Shown piece after piece: positions 16,136 through 25,800 of a stretch of DNA of 64,000 nucleotides; position 1 is the stretch's first letter, and the number at the start of each line of letters is the position of its first letter. The notes under the pieces are model-generated. The model worked only from the letters and a program-made list of their open reading frames with translations. It had not been told where the DNA came from and did not search any database. The position numbers were made by a program, and so were the translations under genes. The stretch lies in NCBI GenBank assembly GCA_019752045.1, contig JAIEMP010000012.1, positions 62,001 to 126,000 of the forward strand. The letters are read 5' to 3'. This stretch comes from Chitinophagaceae bacterium. GTDB taxonomy: Bacteria; Bacteroidota; Bacteroidia; Chitinophagales; Chitinophagaceae.

Positions 16136-16660
16136 TTAATTATAAATATCCATTTTGAAATCAAAGCGCCCCTCTGAAATAATTATATCAGCACAGCCGT
16201 TTTGTTTTAGCAAACCATTAAACCTGCCCGATACAATTTTATTTTCTAAATCAAATTTTGTAATGGTTACAGTACCCGATTATGATGAATTTGCTCGATC
16301 GAACCAATTACAAATAGGGTTGGAATTTGTGTAGAGAAAAGCATTTTTTATTGGAGAAAATATCTGATAATCCTTAGTTTCATTTATTCCGTAGATATAA
16401 ATATTCACACCTTCACTACATCCATCATTTGTTTTTATCAATAACGCACTATCACTTTTGTAATACTGTATCAGAAATTTATAGCATGTAATTGTTCCTC
16501 TTGGCGTATAAACTACACCATTTAATTTACAGCCAAACGTATTTGCTCCTGTTTGGGTTTCGGCTGGTAATTGCGGTGGTAATGGTTCTTTATTGCATTT
16601 GCTAAAACTAAAAAAGGATACAAGTAAAAGAAGAAGAGCCGGTAATTGCAGACGTTTCAT
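16136..16660 (-). pseudogene. Small lipoprotein, array copy 4, interrupted by in-frame TAA
   Basis: The frame opens at 16660 (MKRLQLPALLLLLVSFFSFS with a lipobox at KC23, then LPPQLPAETQTGANTFGC) and meets TAA at 16280-16282 after 126 codons. Reading on in the same frame gives SGTVTITKFDLENKIVSGRF and then GCADIIISEGRFDFKM to a second stop at 16136, exactly the family C-terminus. Without the TAA the product would be 174 aa, matching its siblings (176-186). So a single nonsense codon interrupts an otherwise full gene: a recent pseudogene, a readthrough case, or a sequencing error. Confidence 0.8.
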
Positions 16661-17245
16661 GGTTATTTCTTTTAGTTAACGTAATTTAAAAAAAACCAAT
16701 TCAAGTAGGAAAATTTAATAATAAATGGTTGTACAAATAGTCTGTAAATAAGTGAATCATTCAACTAAAACTAAATTATATGAGTTTCTTCCTTGTTCAG
16801 GTAATAATAATCTGGCGGTAAAACTACTGGGTATAGTCCCCATGACTTTTCAGTTTTATGTGAAAAACCTACCGATTTATTTTTTGTCAATTTCCTTGAA
16901 TGGACTGGGTGCATCATATTTTTAACAAAGCAGTTAAAGTGAATGCAAGCATTTAAATACAAATAAAAAAAGTCCTTCATTGCAGTTTAGAGTTAAACTG
17001 GTGCACAAGCTGTATTCTTGTTTTGGAGGAAGAAAGCAAATAGATTAAATAACAAAAGAAAAACCATTTGCCACAAAGTTGCTAAGACCCTAAGAAATAC
17101 AAAGTGTACTTTGTGCCCTTTCTGTCTTTGAGTCCCTGCCTGCCGACAGGCAGGTTTCTGGCAAACTTTTTAATACCGACTGTACCAGTTGCTGATACGT
17201 TAATCACAAGCAACTCTTCCTTATCTTCGCCGAAATTTTTTGCAT
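16661..17245. other. 585-base stretch without a supported gene
   Basis: AT-rich region between the array and sucC. It holds a 69-codon minus-strand frame (16771-16980) with no recognisable features, a stretch resembling common Bacteroidota junk repeats (around 17069-17130), and the palindrome at 17135-17154. I see no RNA gene. Confidence 0.6.
17135..17154. repeat. GC-rich palindromic repeat
   Basis: CCTGCCTG / CAGGCAGG with a CCGA loop, an 8-bp perfect stem. This element is familiar between genes of many Bacteroidota and could act as a bidirectional transcription stop. Confidence 0.6.
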
Positions 17246-18457
17246 ATGAACCTCCACGAATACCAGGCCAAGGAATTACTGAAAAAATACAATGTGCCCG
17301 TGCAGGAAGGCTTTGCCTGCGGAACTGTACACGAAGCAGAAGAAGCGTACCGCCAGATCAAAAACCAGAGTGGCAGCAGCTTTGCCGTTGTAAAAGCACA
17401 GATCCATGCAGGTGGCCGTGGTAAAGGAGCGGTAAAAGAAACCGGGATGAATGGAGTTAAAGTTGCCAAGAACCTTGATCAGGTAGTGGAGTTTGCAAAG
17501 GGTATTTTAGGTGGCACGTTGGTGACCATCCAGACAGGACCTGCCGGTAAAGTGGTGAATAAAATTCTGGTTGCACAGGATATGTATTACGATGGACCAA
17601 CGGAGCGTAAAGAATTTTATCTCTCTATTTTACTCGATCGTACAAAAAAACAAAACGTAATCATGTACAGTACCGAAGGCGGTATGAACATTGAAGATGT
17701 AGCACATGATACTCCTGAAAAAATATTTAAAGAGTGGGTAAACCCTGCGGGACCATTACAAGGTTTCCAGGCAAGAAAAATTGCTTTCAATCTTGGTTTA
17801 AGTGGTGAAGCATTTAAGAACTGTGTAAAATTTGTAACGAATTTATACAATGCTTATGTTGGATTGGATTGTGGTATGCTGGAAATAAATCCATTGTTTA
17901 AAGCAGCCGATAACAAGATCATTGCTGTTGATTGTAAAATGAACATTGATGATAATGCATTAATGCGTCATCCCGAAATTGCAAGTATGCGTGATGTAAC
18001 CGAAGAAGATCCTACAGAAGTAGAAGCGGGCAATCATAACCTCAACTTTATTAAGTTAGATGGTAACGTTGGTTGTATGGTGAATGGTGCAGGTTTGGCC
18101 ATGGCTACCATGGATATGATTCAGTTGAGTGGCGGACAACCGGCTAACTTCCTTGATGTAGGCGGTACTGCTAATGCACAAACAGTAGAAGCCGGTTTCA
18201 AAATCATCTTAAAAGATCCCAATGTAAAAGCAATCCTCATCAACATCTTTGGTGGTATTGTTCGTTGCGATCGTGTTGCTGCAGGTGTTATTGAAGCGTA
18301 CAAAACTATTGGCGATATTCCTGTTCCAATCATTGTACGTTTACAAGGGACCAATGCAGTTGAAGCAAAAAAACTCATTGATGAAAGCGGATTGAAAGTA
18401 CAAAGCGCTATTCAACTGAGTGAAGCAGCTGCTTTGGTGAAAAAGGCAGTAGCTTAA
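17246..18457 (+). CDS. sucC: Succinate--CoA ligase [ADP-forming], beta subunit
   Basis: A 403-aa protein; ATG at 17246 gives the canonical MNLHEYQAKELLKKY. It forms succinate from succinyl-CoA in the TCA cycle together with the alpha subunit SucD. ATP-grasp features (KAQIHAGGRGKGAVKETG) and the C-terminal CoA-ligase domain (GLAMATMDMIQLSGGQPANF, LDVGG, INIFGGIVRCDRVA) are present. Length is normal. sucD is not adjacent in this window: the next gene is an unrelated barrel protein after a terminator, so the two subunits are encoded apart here. Confidence 0.95.
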   Translation: MNLHEYQAKELLKKYNVPVQEGFACGTVHEAEEAYRQIKNQSGSSFAVVKAQIHAGGRGKGAVKETGMNGVKVAKNLDQVVEFAKGILGGTLVTIQTGPAGKVVNKILVAQDMYYDGPTERKEFYLSILLDRTKKQNVIMYSTEGGMNIEDVAHDTPEKIFKEWVNPAGPLQGFQARKIAFNLGLSGEAFKNCVKFVTNLYNAYVGLDCGMLEINPLFKAADNKIIAVDCKMNIDDNALMRHPEIASMRDVTEEDPTEVEAGNHNLNFIKLDGNVGCMVNGAGLAMATMDMIQLSGGQPANFLDVGGTANAQTVEAGFKIILKDPNVKAILINIFGGIVRCDRVAAGVIEAYKTIGDIPVPIIVRLQGTNAVEAKKLIDESGLKVQSAIQLSEAAALVKKAVA

Positions 18458-18464
18458 AAGACAC

Positions 18465-18525
18465 TGAGCTTGCTAGCACTGAGCGAAGTCGAAGTGCTTC
18501 CATAAGATCGAGCGAAGTCGAGATG
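18465..18525. repeat. REP-like repeat pair after sucC
   Basis: GAGCGAAGTCGA occurs at 18481-18492 and 18510-18521 and, inverted, at 9464-9475. The element sits between the sucC stop and its terminator. Confidence 0.6.
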
Positions 18526-18540
18526 TAATTAAAATTCAAC

Positions 18541-18567
18541 AATGCCATACTTTAATTGTATGGCATT
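18541..18567 (+). terminator. Intrinsic terminator of sucC
   Basis: AATGCCATAC / GTATGGCATT perfect 10-bp stem with a 7-base loop, followed by CGTTTTAG. Confidence 0.75.
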
Positions 18568-18673
18568 CGTTTTAGACTTAAGATTTTTTTATGATTTTCA
18601 ATGAACAGAAACTACTGCATGGCACGTTCATTGAGTTGTATCATCCAACATCAAAAACCATCAACCCACTATC

Positions 18674-19288
18674 ATGACATCAGCAGGTTCCAAAATCAGT
18701 CTTAGCTTCTTTGCTTTATTGCTTACATTTTCTTTATTAGCTCAGGATAAATTCGAAATTCAACACAATTACAAACCTTTTAAAGTAGATCTTGGAATGG
18801 GCTATGCCCGTCCGCAAGGGAAGGGTGCCAAAGCCGGTGTGTTATTGTATATAGAACCCAAGTATAATGTAATGGATCGTATTTCGGTTGGTTTACGTAC
18901 CGAAGCAACAGCCATGGCAAGAGGCAATGTAGACCGTAACGGCACACAGATTTCAGGCAATGGTGAAGCAGGATTGAGTCTTTCTTTACTGGCAACAACC
19001 GATTATTATTTTACTTCACGTTTAGTTCGCCCCTACATTGGTGCAGGCACCGGTATTTATAACCTGGTGGGTATTGAAGGAACAACATCCGACGGAGGCT
19101 CGGTTACCATCCCCGCAGAAACAAAGTTTGGCGGTATGGCAAGGGTTGGTGTAGAGATCTGGCATATCCGTGCAGGTGTTGAATATAATTTTATTGCCAA
19201 ATCAGGGCAGATCAACAATAACTACCTCGGTTTAAAAATTGGTATTGTGCTGGGTGGTGGCAGGTATGATAATGATGAAGATTATTAA
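18674..19288 (+). CDS. Outer-membrane beta-barrel protein (small, OmpA/OmpW-like fold)
   Basis: A 204-aa protein with a signal peptide (cleavage near LLA/Q). The mature part shows eight or so strand-like segments with glycine and aromatic girdles (VDLGMGYARPQG, GVLLYIEPKYNV, RPYIGAGTGIYNLVG, MARVGVEIWHIRAGVEYNFI, YLGLKIGIVLGGGRY). This matches the generic Bacteroidota outer-membrane beta-barrel domain. Function unknown. It stands alone on the plus strand. Confidence 0.75.
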   Translation: MTSAGSKISLSFFALLLTFSLLAQDKFEIQHNYKPFKVDLGMGYARPQGKGAKAGVLLYIEPKYNVMDRISVGLRTEATAMARGNVDRNGTQISGNGEAGLSLSLLATTDYYFTSRLVRPYIGAGTGIYNLVGIEGTTSDGGSVTIPAETKFGGMARVGVEIWHIRAGVEYNFIAKSGQINNNYLGLKIGIVLGGGRYDNDEDY

Positions 19289-19385
19289 TTCATTATATGT
19301 CCGGTTCAGGCACCAAATATTCCTGTTCAAAATCTTTTCCTGTAAAATAGCATGGTCATGATGTATTTTTTAAAAAAACTGCATT

Positions 19386-19823
19386 ATGAAAAAATTGTTA
19401 AGCGCAAGTGTAACACTTGTCCTGATTTTGCTATTAAGTTCCTGCACCAAACAAAAGGTTTTTAACCGCACGTATTTCCACACTATTCTAGCATCGTCCA
19501 ATGAAGTACCGGCCCGTGTATCGGCAGGCTATGGAGATGCTTCGGGGTTTTTCGACAATGAATCAAAAATTCTTACGCTCACCATTAATTATGTTGGCTT
19601 ACGGGCACCATTAACCGCCTGGCATATTCATAAAGCCGCAGCAGGTGTAAACGGCGGCGTTGTTTTTAACTTCGGCACTCCACAACCCAGCGGATTTATT
19701 TATACATCAGCAGCTTTAACTGCAGAACAGGAAGCCGACCTGATGAACGGTTTAAATTATGTAAACCTGCACAGCAGTGTTTTTCCCGGTGGCGAGTTAA
19801 GAGGACAGCTGAGGAAATACTAA
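19386..19823 (+). CDS. CHRD-domain lipoprotein
   Basis: A 145-aa protein with a lipobox (LLSSC20). The rest is one CHRD domain: ILASSNEVPARVSAGYGDAS, LTLTINYVGLRAPLTAWHIH, GGVVFNFGTPQPSGF, and the signature ending VNLHSSVFPGGELRGQL. CHRD domains occur in chordin and in many bacterial secreted proteins; their bacterial role is unknown. Located on the periplasmic or outer face. A terminator follows directly. Confidence 0.88.
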   Translation: MKKLLSASVTLVLILLLSSCTKQKVFNRTYFHTILASSNEVPARVSAGYGDASGFFDNESKILTLTINYVGLRAPLTAWHIHKAAAGVNGGVVFNFGTPQPSGFIYTSAALTAEQEADLMNGLNYVNLHSSVFPGGELRGQLRKY

Positions 19824-19847
19824 TCCATTCTTTTTTACTTTTTATTG

Positions 19848-19878
19848 AACAGCTTTCTGCTTTTGCAGGAAGCTGTTT
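19848..19878 (+). terminator. Terminator of the CHRD gene
   Basis: AACAGCTTTCTGC / GCAGGAAGCTGTT stem (one T-G pair) with a TTTT loop, followed by a T-run. Confidence 0.75.
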
Positions 19879-20014
19879 TTCGTTTATGTACTACTCTGTT
19901 CGGTAAAAAAAGAAACTGCAAATAAGAACTTACAACCACTGAGCGTTAAAAAAAGTGGATGAACCATGAGATGCAGTTGAAAAAAAATCTGATGTTCATT
20001 TTGTTGTTGCCGCC

Positions 20015-20050
20015 GGAAGTCCCCTCTTAAGAGGGGATTTAGAGGTGTGT
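20015..20050. repeat. Intergenic repeat with CCCCTCTTAAGAGGGG palindrome
   Basis: A perfect 16-bp palindrome followed by ATTTAGAGGTGTGT. The same type of element is frequent between genes of Bacteroidota. Only one copy was seen here. Confidence 0.5.
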
Positions 20051-20096
20051 AACTGCAGAAATTTTACACTTACAAAATTTGGGATTAGTTTTGAGC

Positions 20097-20597
20097 ATGC
20101 ACCCCACAGTAACCATACGCCCCATTCAGGAAAACGACAACACCGATCTGGCAATTATTATACGAAATGCATTGGCTGAATTTGGAGCCAATAAACCCGG
20201 CACTGTTTTTTTTGATCCAACAACGGATGAGTTGTATGAACTTTTTCAAACAGCAGGCAGTTTTTATTTTGTTGCAGAAGATGAAGATGGACAGTTGCTT
20301 GGTGGTGGCGGTATTTTTCCAACAGCAGGTTTACCCGATGGCACTTGTGAATTAGTAAAAATGTATTTAACAAAAAATGCCAGAGGTAAAGGTTTGGGTA
20401 AACTCATGATTGAACATTGTCTTGCATGGGCAAAAGAAAATGGTTACACTCAAGTGTATTTAGAAACCATGCCCGAATTAAAACAAGCCTTGAAAGTATA
20501 TGAGTTGTTTGGGTTTGAATATCTCGATGGGCCTTTAGGTAACAGCGGCCACTTTGGTTGCGACAGGTGGATGTTGAAGAAGATGAACGATGAGTGA
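20097..20597 (+). CDS. GNAT-family N-acetyltransferase
   Basis: A 166-aa cytoplasmic protein; ATG at 20097 (MHPTVTIRPIQENDNTDLA) is preferred to the upstream TTG. The acetyl-CoA pyrophosphate loop is visible as KNARGKGLGKLMIEHCL (RGKGLG), with the preceding strand CELVKMYLT and the later YLETMPELKQALKVYELFGF. Substrate unknown. It stands alone and converges on the SprT-like gene across a short repeat-rich gap. Confidence 0.88.
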   Translation: MHPTVTIRPIQENDNTDLAIIIRNALAEFGANKPGTVFFDPTTDELYELFQTAGSFYFVAEDEDGQLLGGGGIFPTAGLPDGTCELVKMYLTKNARGKGLGKLMIEHCLAWAKENGYTQVYLETMPELKQALKVYELFGFEYLDGPLGNSGHFGCDRWMLKKMNDE

Positions 20598-20633
20598 TCA
20601 GTGATCAGTATAATGCATCCCACTCATCACTCA

Positions 20634-21260
20634 TTATTCATTACTAATTATCTCCACTTCATACACCCCGCTAAACAAATACAAAGCTCCTGTTTGTACA
20701 TCCATCGCTTTATGTCGTTTGCGGAGCTTCTCTGCTTTTTTAAAAATCCGTCCGTCTTTGAGTTTAAATAATTGCCCGTTCTGAATTTGTTCTACCAATA
20801 CAACGCCTTCTTTTCTTGCATCATAATTTTTTAATACACGCATCAACTGTTCTTCGCCACAACTGGTAGCAGATGGATTTTGCAGTGATTTGAGTAATGC
20901 TTTTTCAATATCAGCAGGAAATAATTTCTTTACCAGAAACTGAGCAAGAATATTACTGTATGCATTTTTCCATTCTTTACCATGCGCTGCAATACGGTTG
21001 CCATGCTGTTCAAATGCAAGTAGGTGAGCAATTTCATGCAACAGTGTTACTAAGAATGAATATTTATTGAGATTTCCGTTTACACTGATGCGGTGGTTCT
21101 TTTGATCAATGGCATGACGGTAGTCGCCTAAGATACTGTTGCGTTCACGTGTAATGGTGAGATGAATTTTATATTGATGCAGGTATTCCAGCACAGGCTC
21201 GAGTGAACCTTTGGGCAGGTACTCATCCAATGCATGTAAAGGAACTTCTTTTTTACTCAT
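20634..21260 (-). CDS. SprT-like zinc metalloprotease-fold protein
   Basis: A 208-aa protein with a zincin motif LLHEIAH (H75-E-x-x-H79) and a third His at H93 (AAHGKEW), as in the SprT/SprT-like domain (related to Spartan). The C-terminal part (QLFKLKDGRIFKKAEKLRKR) is basic, suggesting nucleic-acid contact. Bacterial members are poorly characterised. The start overlaps the end of the membrane gene upstream by 4 bases, so it is the last cistron of the bactofilin/AtpZ/AtpI-like operon, where the atp genes would often follow. Confidence 0.82.
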   Translation of the reverse strand: MSKKEVPLHALDEYLPKGSLEPVLEYLHQYKIHLTITRERNSILGDYRHAIDQKNHRISVNGNLNKYSFLVTLLHEIAHLLAFEQHGNRIAAHGKEWKNAYSNILAQFLVKKLFPADIEKALLKSLQNPSATSCGEEQLMRVLKNYDARKEGVVLVEQIQNGQLFKLKDGRIFKKAEKLRKRHKAMDVQTGALYLFSGVYEVEIISNE

Positions 21261-21658
21261 GGGTTATTCTTCTGCTGTTTCATTAAGCGGAAGATCATCC
21301 GTACTTCAATAAACGAATACACAAAATACAAAGCCATAGAAACATAAAGCGCAGGCTTATTGATATTTGGTTTTGCCATCAATGCATAAATAACAACCGC
21401 AGCCGCACAAAAAAGCATCTTGATCATGAGTGCGCCATACACACTTCTGAAAAACACCTGAATGTTTTTGTGCAAAAAACCTTTTACATTAAAGTAAAGT
21501 GAAACAATGGTTACAAGAAACAGGATGAAATTACCCCCCATCAATACCTGATAACTGAGCCCGTATTGTTTGAGCCAGTTTTGAGCCAGCGAATACAAAC
21601 TGCTCAGCGCAACAAAAAGACCAACAACGGGCCAATACAATTTCTGATGATTCTTCAT
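21257..21658 (-). CDS. AtpI-like small membrane protein
   Basis: A 133-aa protein with four predicted membrane spans (about 10-27, 41-58, 70-95, 105-122). In Bacteroidota a protein of this type commonly lies between atpZ and atpB and is thought to help assemble the F-type ATP synthase. It overlaps AtpZ upstream and the SprT-like gene downstream by 4 bases each. No atp structural gene is next to it here. Confidence 0.6.
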   Translation of the reverse strand: MKNHQKLYWPVVGLFVALSSLYSLAQNWLKQYGLSYQVLMGGNFILFLVTIVSLYFNVKGFLHKNIQVFFRSVYGALMIKMLFCAAAVVIYALMAKPNINKPALYVSMALYFVYSFIEVRMIFRLMKQQKNNP

Positions 21659-21894
21659 TTCCTTGCAGATGTGTCTTTATAAATCCGGTAAAACATAACG
21701 CTGAGTACCAGCAGCGGTAACAGCCATGCAAGTAAAGGAAAATTCAGCTTCATCCATCCATCTGCTTTTAATCCGGCAAAAACAGACAGACCAATAGCCG
21801 CCATGAATTGCATACCCATGCCGGCATATTGTGCCAGATAAGCCCGGTTACTTTTTGTTGGTTTGGATGATTTACTGGTCGTTGGCCGCTGCAT
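21655..21894 (-). CDS. AtpZ/AtpI family protein
   Basis: A 79-aa protein with a basic Ser/Lys-rich start and two membrane spans separated by ADGWMKLNFP, the hairpin layout of AtpZ/AtpI (AYLAQYAGMGMQFMAAIGLS then LLAWLLPLLVLSVMFY). It is associated with F1Fo ATP synthase assembly or Mg/Ca transport. Its start overlaps the bactofilin end by 23 bases, indicating tight co-translation. Confidence 0.85.
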   Translation of the reverse strand: MQRPTTSKSSKPTKSNRAYLAQYAGMGMQFMAAIGLSVFAGLKADGWMKLNFPLLAWLLPLLVLSVMFYRIYKDTSARK

Positions 21895-22312
21895 TCAATG
21901 GCTGCTCTTTTTTAATACCCACCACACTTGCAAGCGATGCATTGGAAACCGCCGTAGCGCCCATATGACATTCGCCGTTGAAAGAAGCTGTTGCATCAAC
22001 CTGTAACTGGCCGGCATAAATATTACCGTTTACCTGACAGTTGCCTTTGAGATACAGCAACTCGGTGACCTTTAATGTTCCGTTGATTTGTCCCAGCAGG
22101 TCGGCCTGCAATGCAACCACATCGCCTGTAATTTTTCCTGTGGGGCCTACTAATACTTTTGAAGTTGTGCTGAGGTTGCCGATCAGGGTTCCATCCACAC
22201 GGATGTCGCCTTTGCTTTCAATATTACCTTTTATTTCGGTACCGCTGGCAACAATAGTAGCTATACCGGTGGAGCTTTCTTTCTCCATAGAATTGGATTT
22301 GCTGTTAAACAT
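21872..22312 (-). CDS. Bactofilin (polymer-forming cytoskeletal protein)
   Basis: A 146-aa cytoplasmic protein. Residues ~20-120 form a right-handed beta-helix with repeating turns (IKGNIESKGDIRVDGTLIGN, VGPTGKITGDVVA, LKGNCQVNGNIYAGQL), the DUF583/bactofilin domain, with short unstructured ends. Bactofilins polymerise without nucleotide and scaffold cell-wall enzymes. The upstream gene encodes a membrane coiled-coil protein that may be its membrane partner. Confidence 0.9.
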   Translation of the reverse strand: MFNSKSNSMEKESSTGIATIVASGTEIKGNIESKGDIRVDGTLIGNLSTTSKVLVGPTGKITGDVVALQADLLGQINGTLKVTELLYLKGNCQVNGNIYAGQLQVDATASFNGECHMGATAVSNASLASVVGIKKEQPLNAAANDQ

Positions 22313-22325
22313 ATACAGTTGGTTT

Positions 22326-22724
22326 TTATTGAGTTGATTTTTCTACTTCAGGTATTTTAAGGATGGCTGTATCAACCGTTGACTTCACATCGCCGGACAA
22401 TACTTTTTTCAGGCTTTCAAGATACTGATCTTTATAAAGCATGGATCTTTCCAGCGAATCAATCTTGGTTTTATAAAACATCAGTTCTTTCCGTTGGCTT
22501 TGTGATCCGTACCCCGGTAAATAATACTTGAGGTTGGTAAAAGTGATCAGTGCCACCGTTAGCCCGACTAACAGTACAAAAATGGTGCTAAGAGTGATGT
22601 ACACACTTAAACGGGATAACTTAAAGGTTACCACCTCCTCGTATGTATCATCATTCATCACTACCAGCCGGTAGCGGTTTCGTAAGCGTTTTAACGTACT
22701 GTCTGCATCAAATAATCTTGCCAT
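22326..22724 (-). CDS. Single-span membrane protein with coiled coil, bactofilin neighbour
   Basis: A 132-aa protein: cytoplasmic basic region (LKRLRNRYRLVVMNDDTYEE), one membrane span (about 46-68, STIFVLLVGLTVALITF), then a periplasmic coiled coil (residues ~78-112). The layout resembles the N-terminal anchor of the M23 peptidases that often sit beside bactofilin in this phylum, but no M23 catalytic domain is present. It lies 13 bases upstream of bactofilin in the same operon. Function unknown, probably envelope assembly. Confidence 0.7.
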   Translation of the reverse strand: MARLFDADSTLKRLRNRYRLVVMNDDTYEEVVTFKLSRLSVYITLSTIFVLLVGLTVALITFTNLKYYLPGYGSQSQRKELMFYKTKIDSLERSMLYKDQYLESLKKVLSGDVKSTVDTAILKIPEVEKSTQ

Positions 22725-22800
22725 ATAGAAATGAGCCTTAAATTTAGTGCTTAATAGGTGGCAAAAAAGAAATTCTTGCTGATTTTACCCTGAATTAAAA

Positions 22801-22808
22801 TATTTTTG
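22801..22808 (+). promoter_or_regulatory. -7 box of the PorW/SprE-like gene
   Basis: TATTTTTG, exact TAnnTTTG, 41 bases before the ATG. CTTG lies about 22 bases upstream as a possible -33 element. Confidence 0.45.
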
Positions 22809-22848
22809 ACCGTATTGAGTTAATAAAGAAAAACGACCCACAGCCTGC

Positions 22849-25800
22849 ATGCAGCATATTCTTGTACCAAAACATCACCGGATTTTTCTTGTATTGCTGC
22901 TGGGCTGTTTTACCGCATCGGCCCAACCCGACTTTACACTGCCTCTTGTTAAACCGGAAAAATACCGTAATAAAACGCTTGGTTCTGAAAAAACGGAGGA
23001 TAAGAAATTTACGCTTCCACGCAGGGTTTACCAGGGTATGGTTACACATTACAACTTTTATTACAATGCAACCACCAAATTAAATGCCATAGTTGAAAAG
23101 GCGAAGCTCAGCCACAGGGATGATTACACAAAACTGTTGCCCTTTTATAATTATACTACTCAATTAACTGCTTCAGACTCTGCCGAACTGGATTCGGTGA
23201 TGTATAAAGCAACGGCCGGCATAGTACTGCACGATCTGCGCAACAATTACATTGATAACATGTACCTGCTGATCGGGCAGAGTTATTACTACTGGCGCAA
23301 GTTCGATTCGGCTTACCGCATCTTTCAATTCATCAATTACAATTTCTTTCCCAAAAGCAAAGATGATTATCTGATTGTAGTGGGATCGAACGACCGTTCT
23401 GCAGAAGGTGAACTGAACATTGGCACCAAAGAAAAAAAAGGAATTGCACACAGAGCATTTACCAAACCACCCAGCCGCAATGATGCTTTACTCTGGCTGG
23501 CTAAAACATATGCTGAAGACAGTTTGTATGCCGAAGCTTACAGTCTGGCAAACCTCTTACGCAAAGACCCGCTTTTTCCTAAACGGTTACACACCCGTTT
23601 AGATGAAGTACAGGCTTATGTATTTTATCAGCAGGAACAATGGGACAGCACTGCTTTTTTTCTGCAGAAATCATTACCCAACGCAGCAGATAAAACGGAA
23701 CTGGCCCGTTGGGAATATTTACTGGCGCAGCTGTATGCAAAAACCAATCAACCTGCACTTGCTTCAACTTATTTTAATAAAGCCAAGGCACACACCACCG
23801 ATCCGGTCTTATACATCCATGCACGGATTTATGAAGCACAGCTTATAAAAAAAGAAGGAGGCAATTCCATTGAAGAAACACTGGCCGATTTAATGAAGCT
23901 CTCAAAAAAAGAACGGTTCGATGGATTTGAAGATGTGCTTTATTATGCTGCTGCTGGTATGGCATTGCAAAAAGGCGATACAACACAAGCCACCCGTTTG
24001 CTGCAAAAAAGTGTAACCTATGTTACAGAAAATGAAGGAACGAAAAATAAAGCTTACTTACTCCTTTCGGATATTGCATACGCACAACGGAATTATGTGC
24101 TGGCATCTTCTTCGCTTGATAGTATCAATTACCAGGACCCAGCTCTAGCAGAACAAAGTGCACAACTGCAGTTAAAACAACAACTGCTGAAAGAGCTGGT
24201 AAAACAACTGACGATTGTAAAACAGCAGGACAGTTTACAAACCGTTGCAAAAATGAATGAAAAAGAAATGGAGGCTTACCTGAAAGCACTGGTTCGTAAA
24301 TTAAGAAAACAAAGAGGTTTAAAAGAAGAAGTCAACTATAACCCTGCCATTTTAACTTCCAATACCGATCAGAGTGCTCCTGTGTTTACAAATGCAGGCA
24401 GCGGCAACAGCTGGTATTTTTATAATGCATCGCAAAAAGCGAAAGGGTTCAGCGAGTTTAAAGGAAGATGGGGTAACCGGCCCAATATTGATAACTGGCG
24501 CAGACAATCGGCTGTTGATCTTGTTGCAGGACAGATATCCAACAACAATAATGCTGCAGCCCCCGGTGATGCTGCAGACCCCAACAGCATTGCAGAAGAA
24601 GATTTAACAGTAGATGGATTAAAAGCAAATCTGCCGTTAACAGAAGAGCAACTGATTGCATCCAATAAAAAAATTCTCAACGCTTTGTTTGAGCAGGGAC
24701 AGATTTATAAAAATCAACTGGAAGATTATAAAGAAGCTGCTCTTGTGTTTGAAGAAATCTGGAAACGTTTCAGCAACTATGAACAGGAAGAACAAACACT
24801 GTTTGAATTATACTATTGCTGGCAAAAAGCAGGCAATAATGAAAAATCGGCTTATTATCTGAACCAGCTTAATCAAAAATATCCAAACGGGGATCTGGTG
24901 AAAAAAATCAATGATGCTAAAAACCCTTCCGGCAATGTAAAGGATGCTAAAACATCTGCTTACGAAAGCATCTACAACCTGATGATTGAAGGAAAGTTTA
25001 CCGATGCATTACAGCAAAAGAAAACAGCCGATTCTGTATACGGCACTTCTTACTGGACGCCGCAACTGCTTTATATAGAATCGCTCTATCACATTCAACA
25101 AAAAAATGACAGCACAGCGGTTGTTACACTCAACAATATTGAAAGTAAATTTCCCGGCACACCCATGGCAGAAAAAGCAGCCGTATTAAAAGAAGTGCTC
25201 GGCCGCAGAAAAGAAATTGAAGATTATCTCACCAATACCAACATCGTTCGCCAAACAGAAGACAGTGTGTACATTCCGTTTGATGACGGACCGAAGGTGA
25301 ACAAGATCAGCCAGCAAACAAAAACAGATTCAACTACAAAGATTGGAATCAGCACACAGCCGCAGCAAAACAACGCCAATATTACCCGGCCAAAAGCACC
25401 GGTGCAGAAAGTGGGTAATGAAAAAGAAGAGCGGAACAATGCAGGCAATGTCAAGTTAGGGAACAAACCCGTTACCGATACAACACGCATTAAACCGATT
25501 AGGGAAATAAAGGTAGAGATGGCATATGTGTACTCCCCTTCTGAACCTTACACAGTGATGATGTATTTTGAAGAAGTAGATCCTATTTACATCACCGAAT
25601 CTAAAAATGCATTTCAACGCTACAATGCAGGATCACATGGCGGCGAAAACATTCCCATTAAAATTTATGATACAGATAAAGATTTGCTGTACATGGAACT
25701 GGGAGCTTTTACTGATGTAACAACGGTGCTCAGTTATATGGAAGAGTTAAAAAAGAACGCCAAACAGATTGTGCCTTGGCTGCCTGCCGCCAAATATAAT

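Noticed and set aside
16771-16980. 69-codon minus-strand frame between the array and sucC
   Set aside because: No signal peptide, motif or start context, in an AT-rich repeat-containing gap; composition looks like chance.
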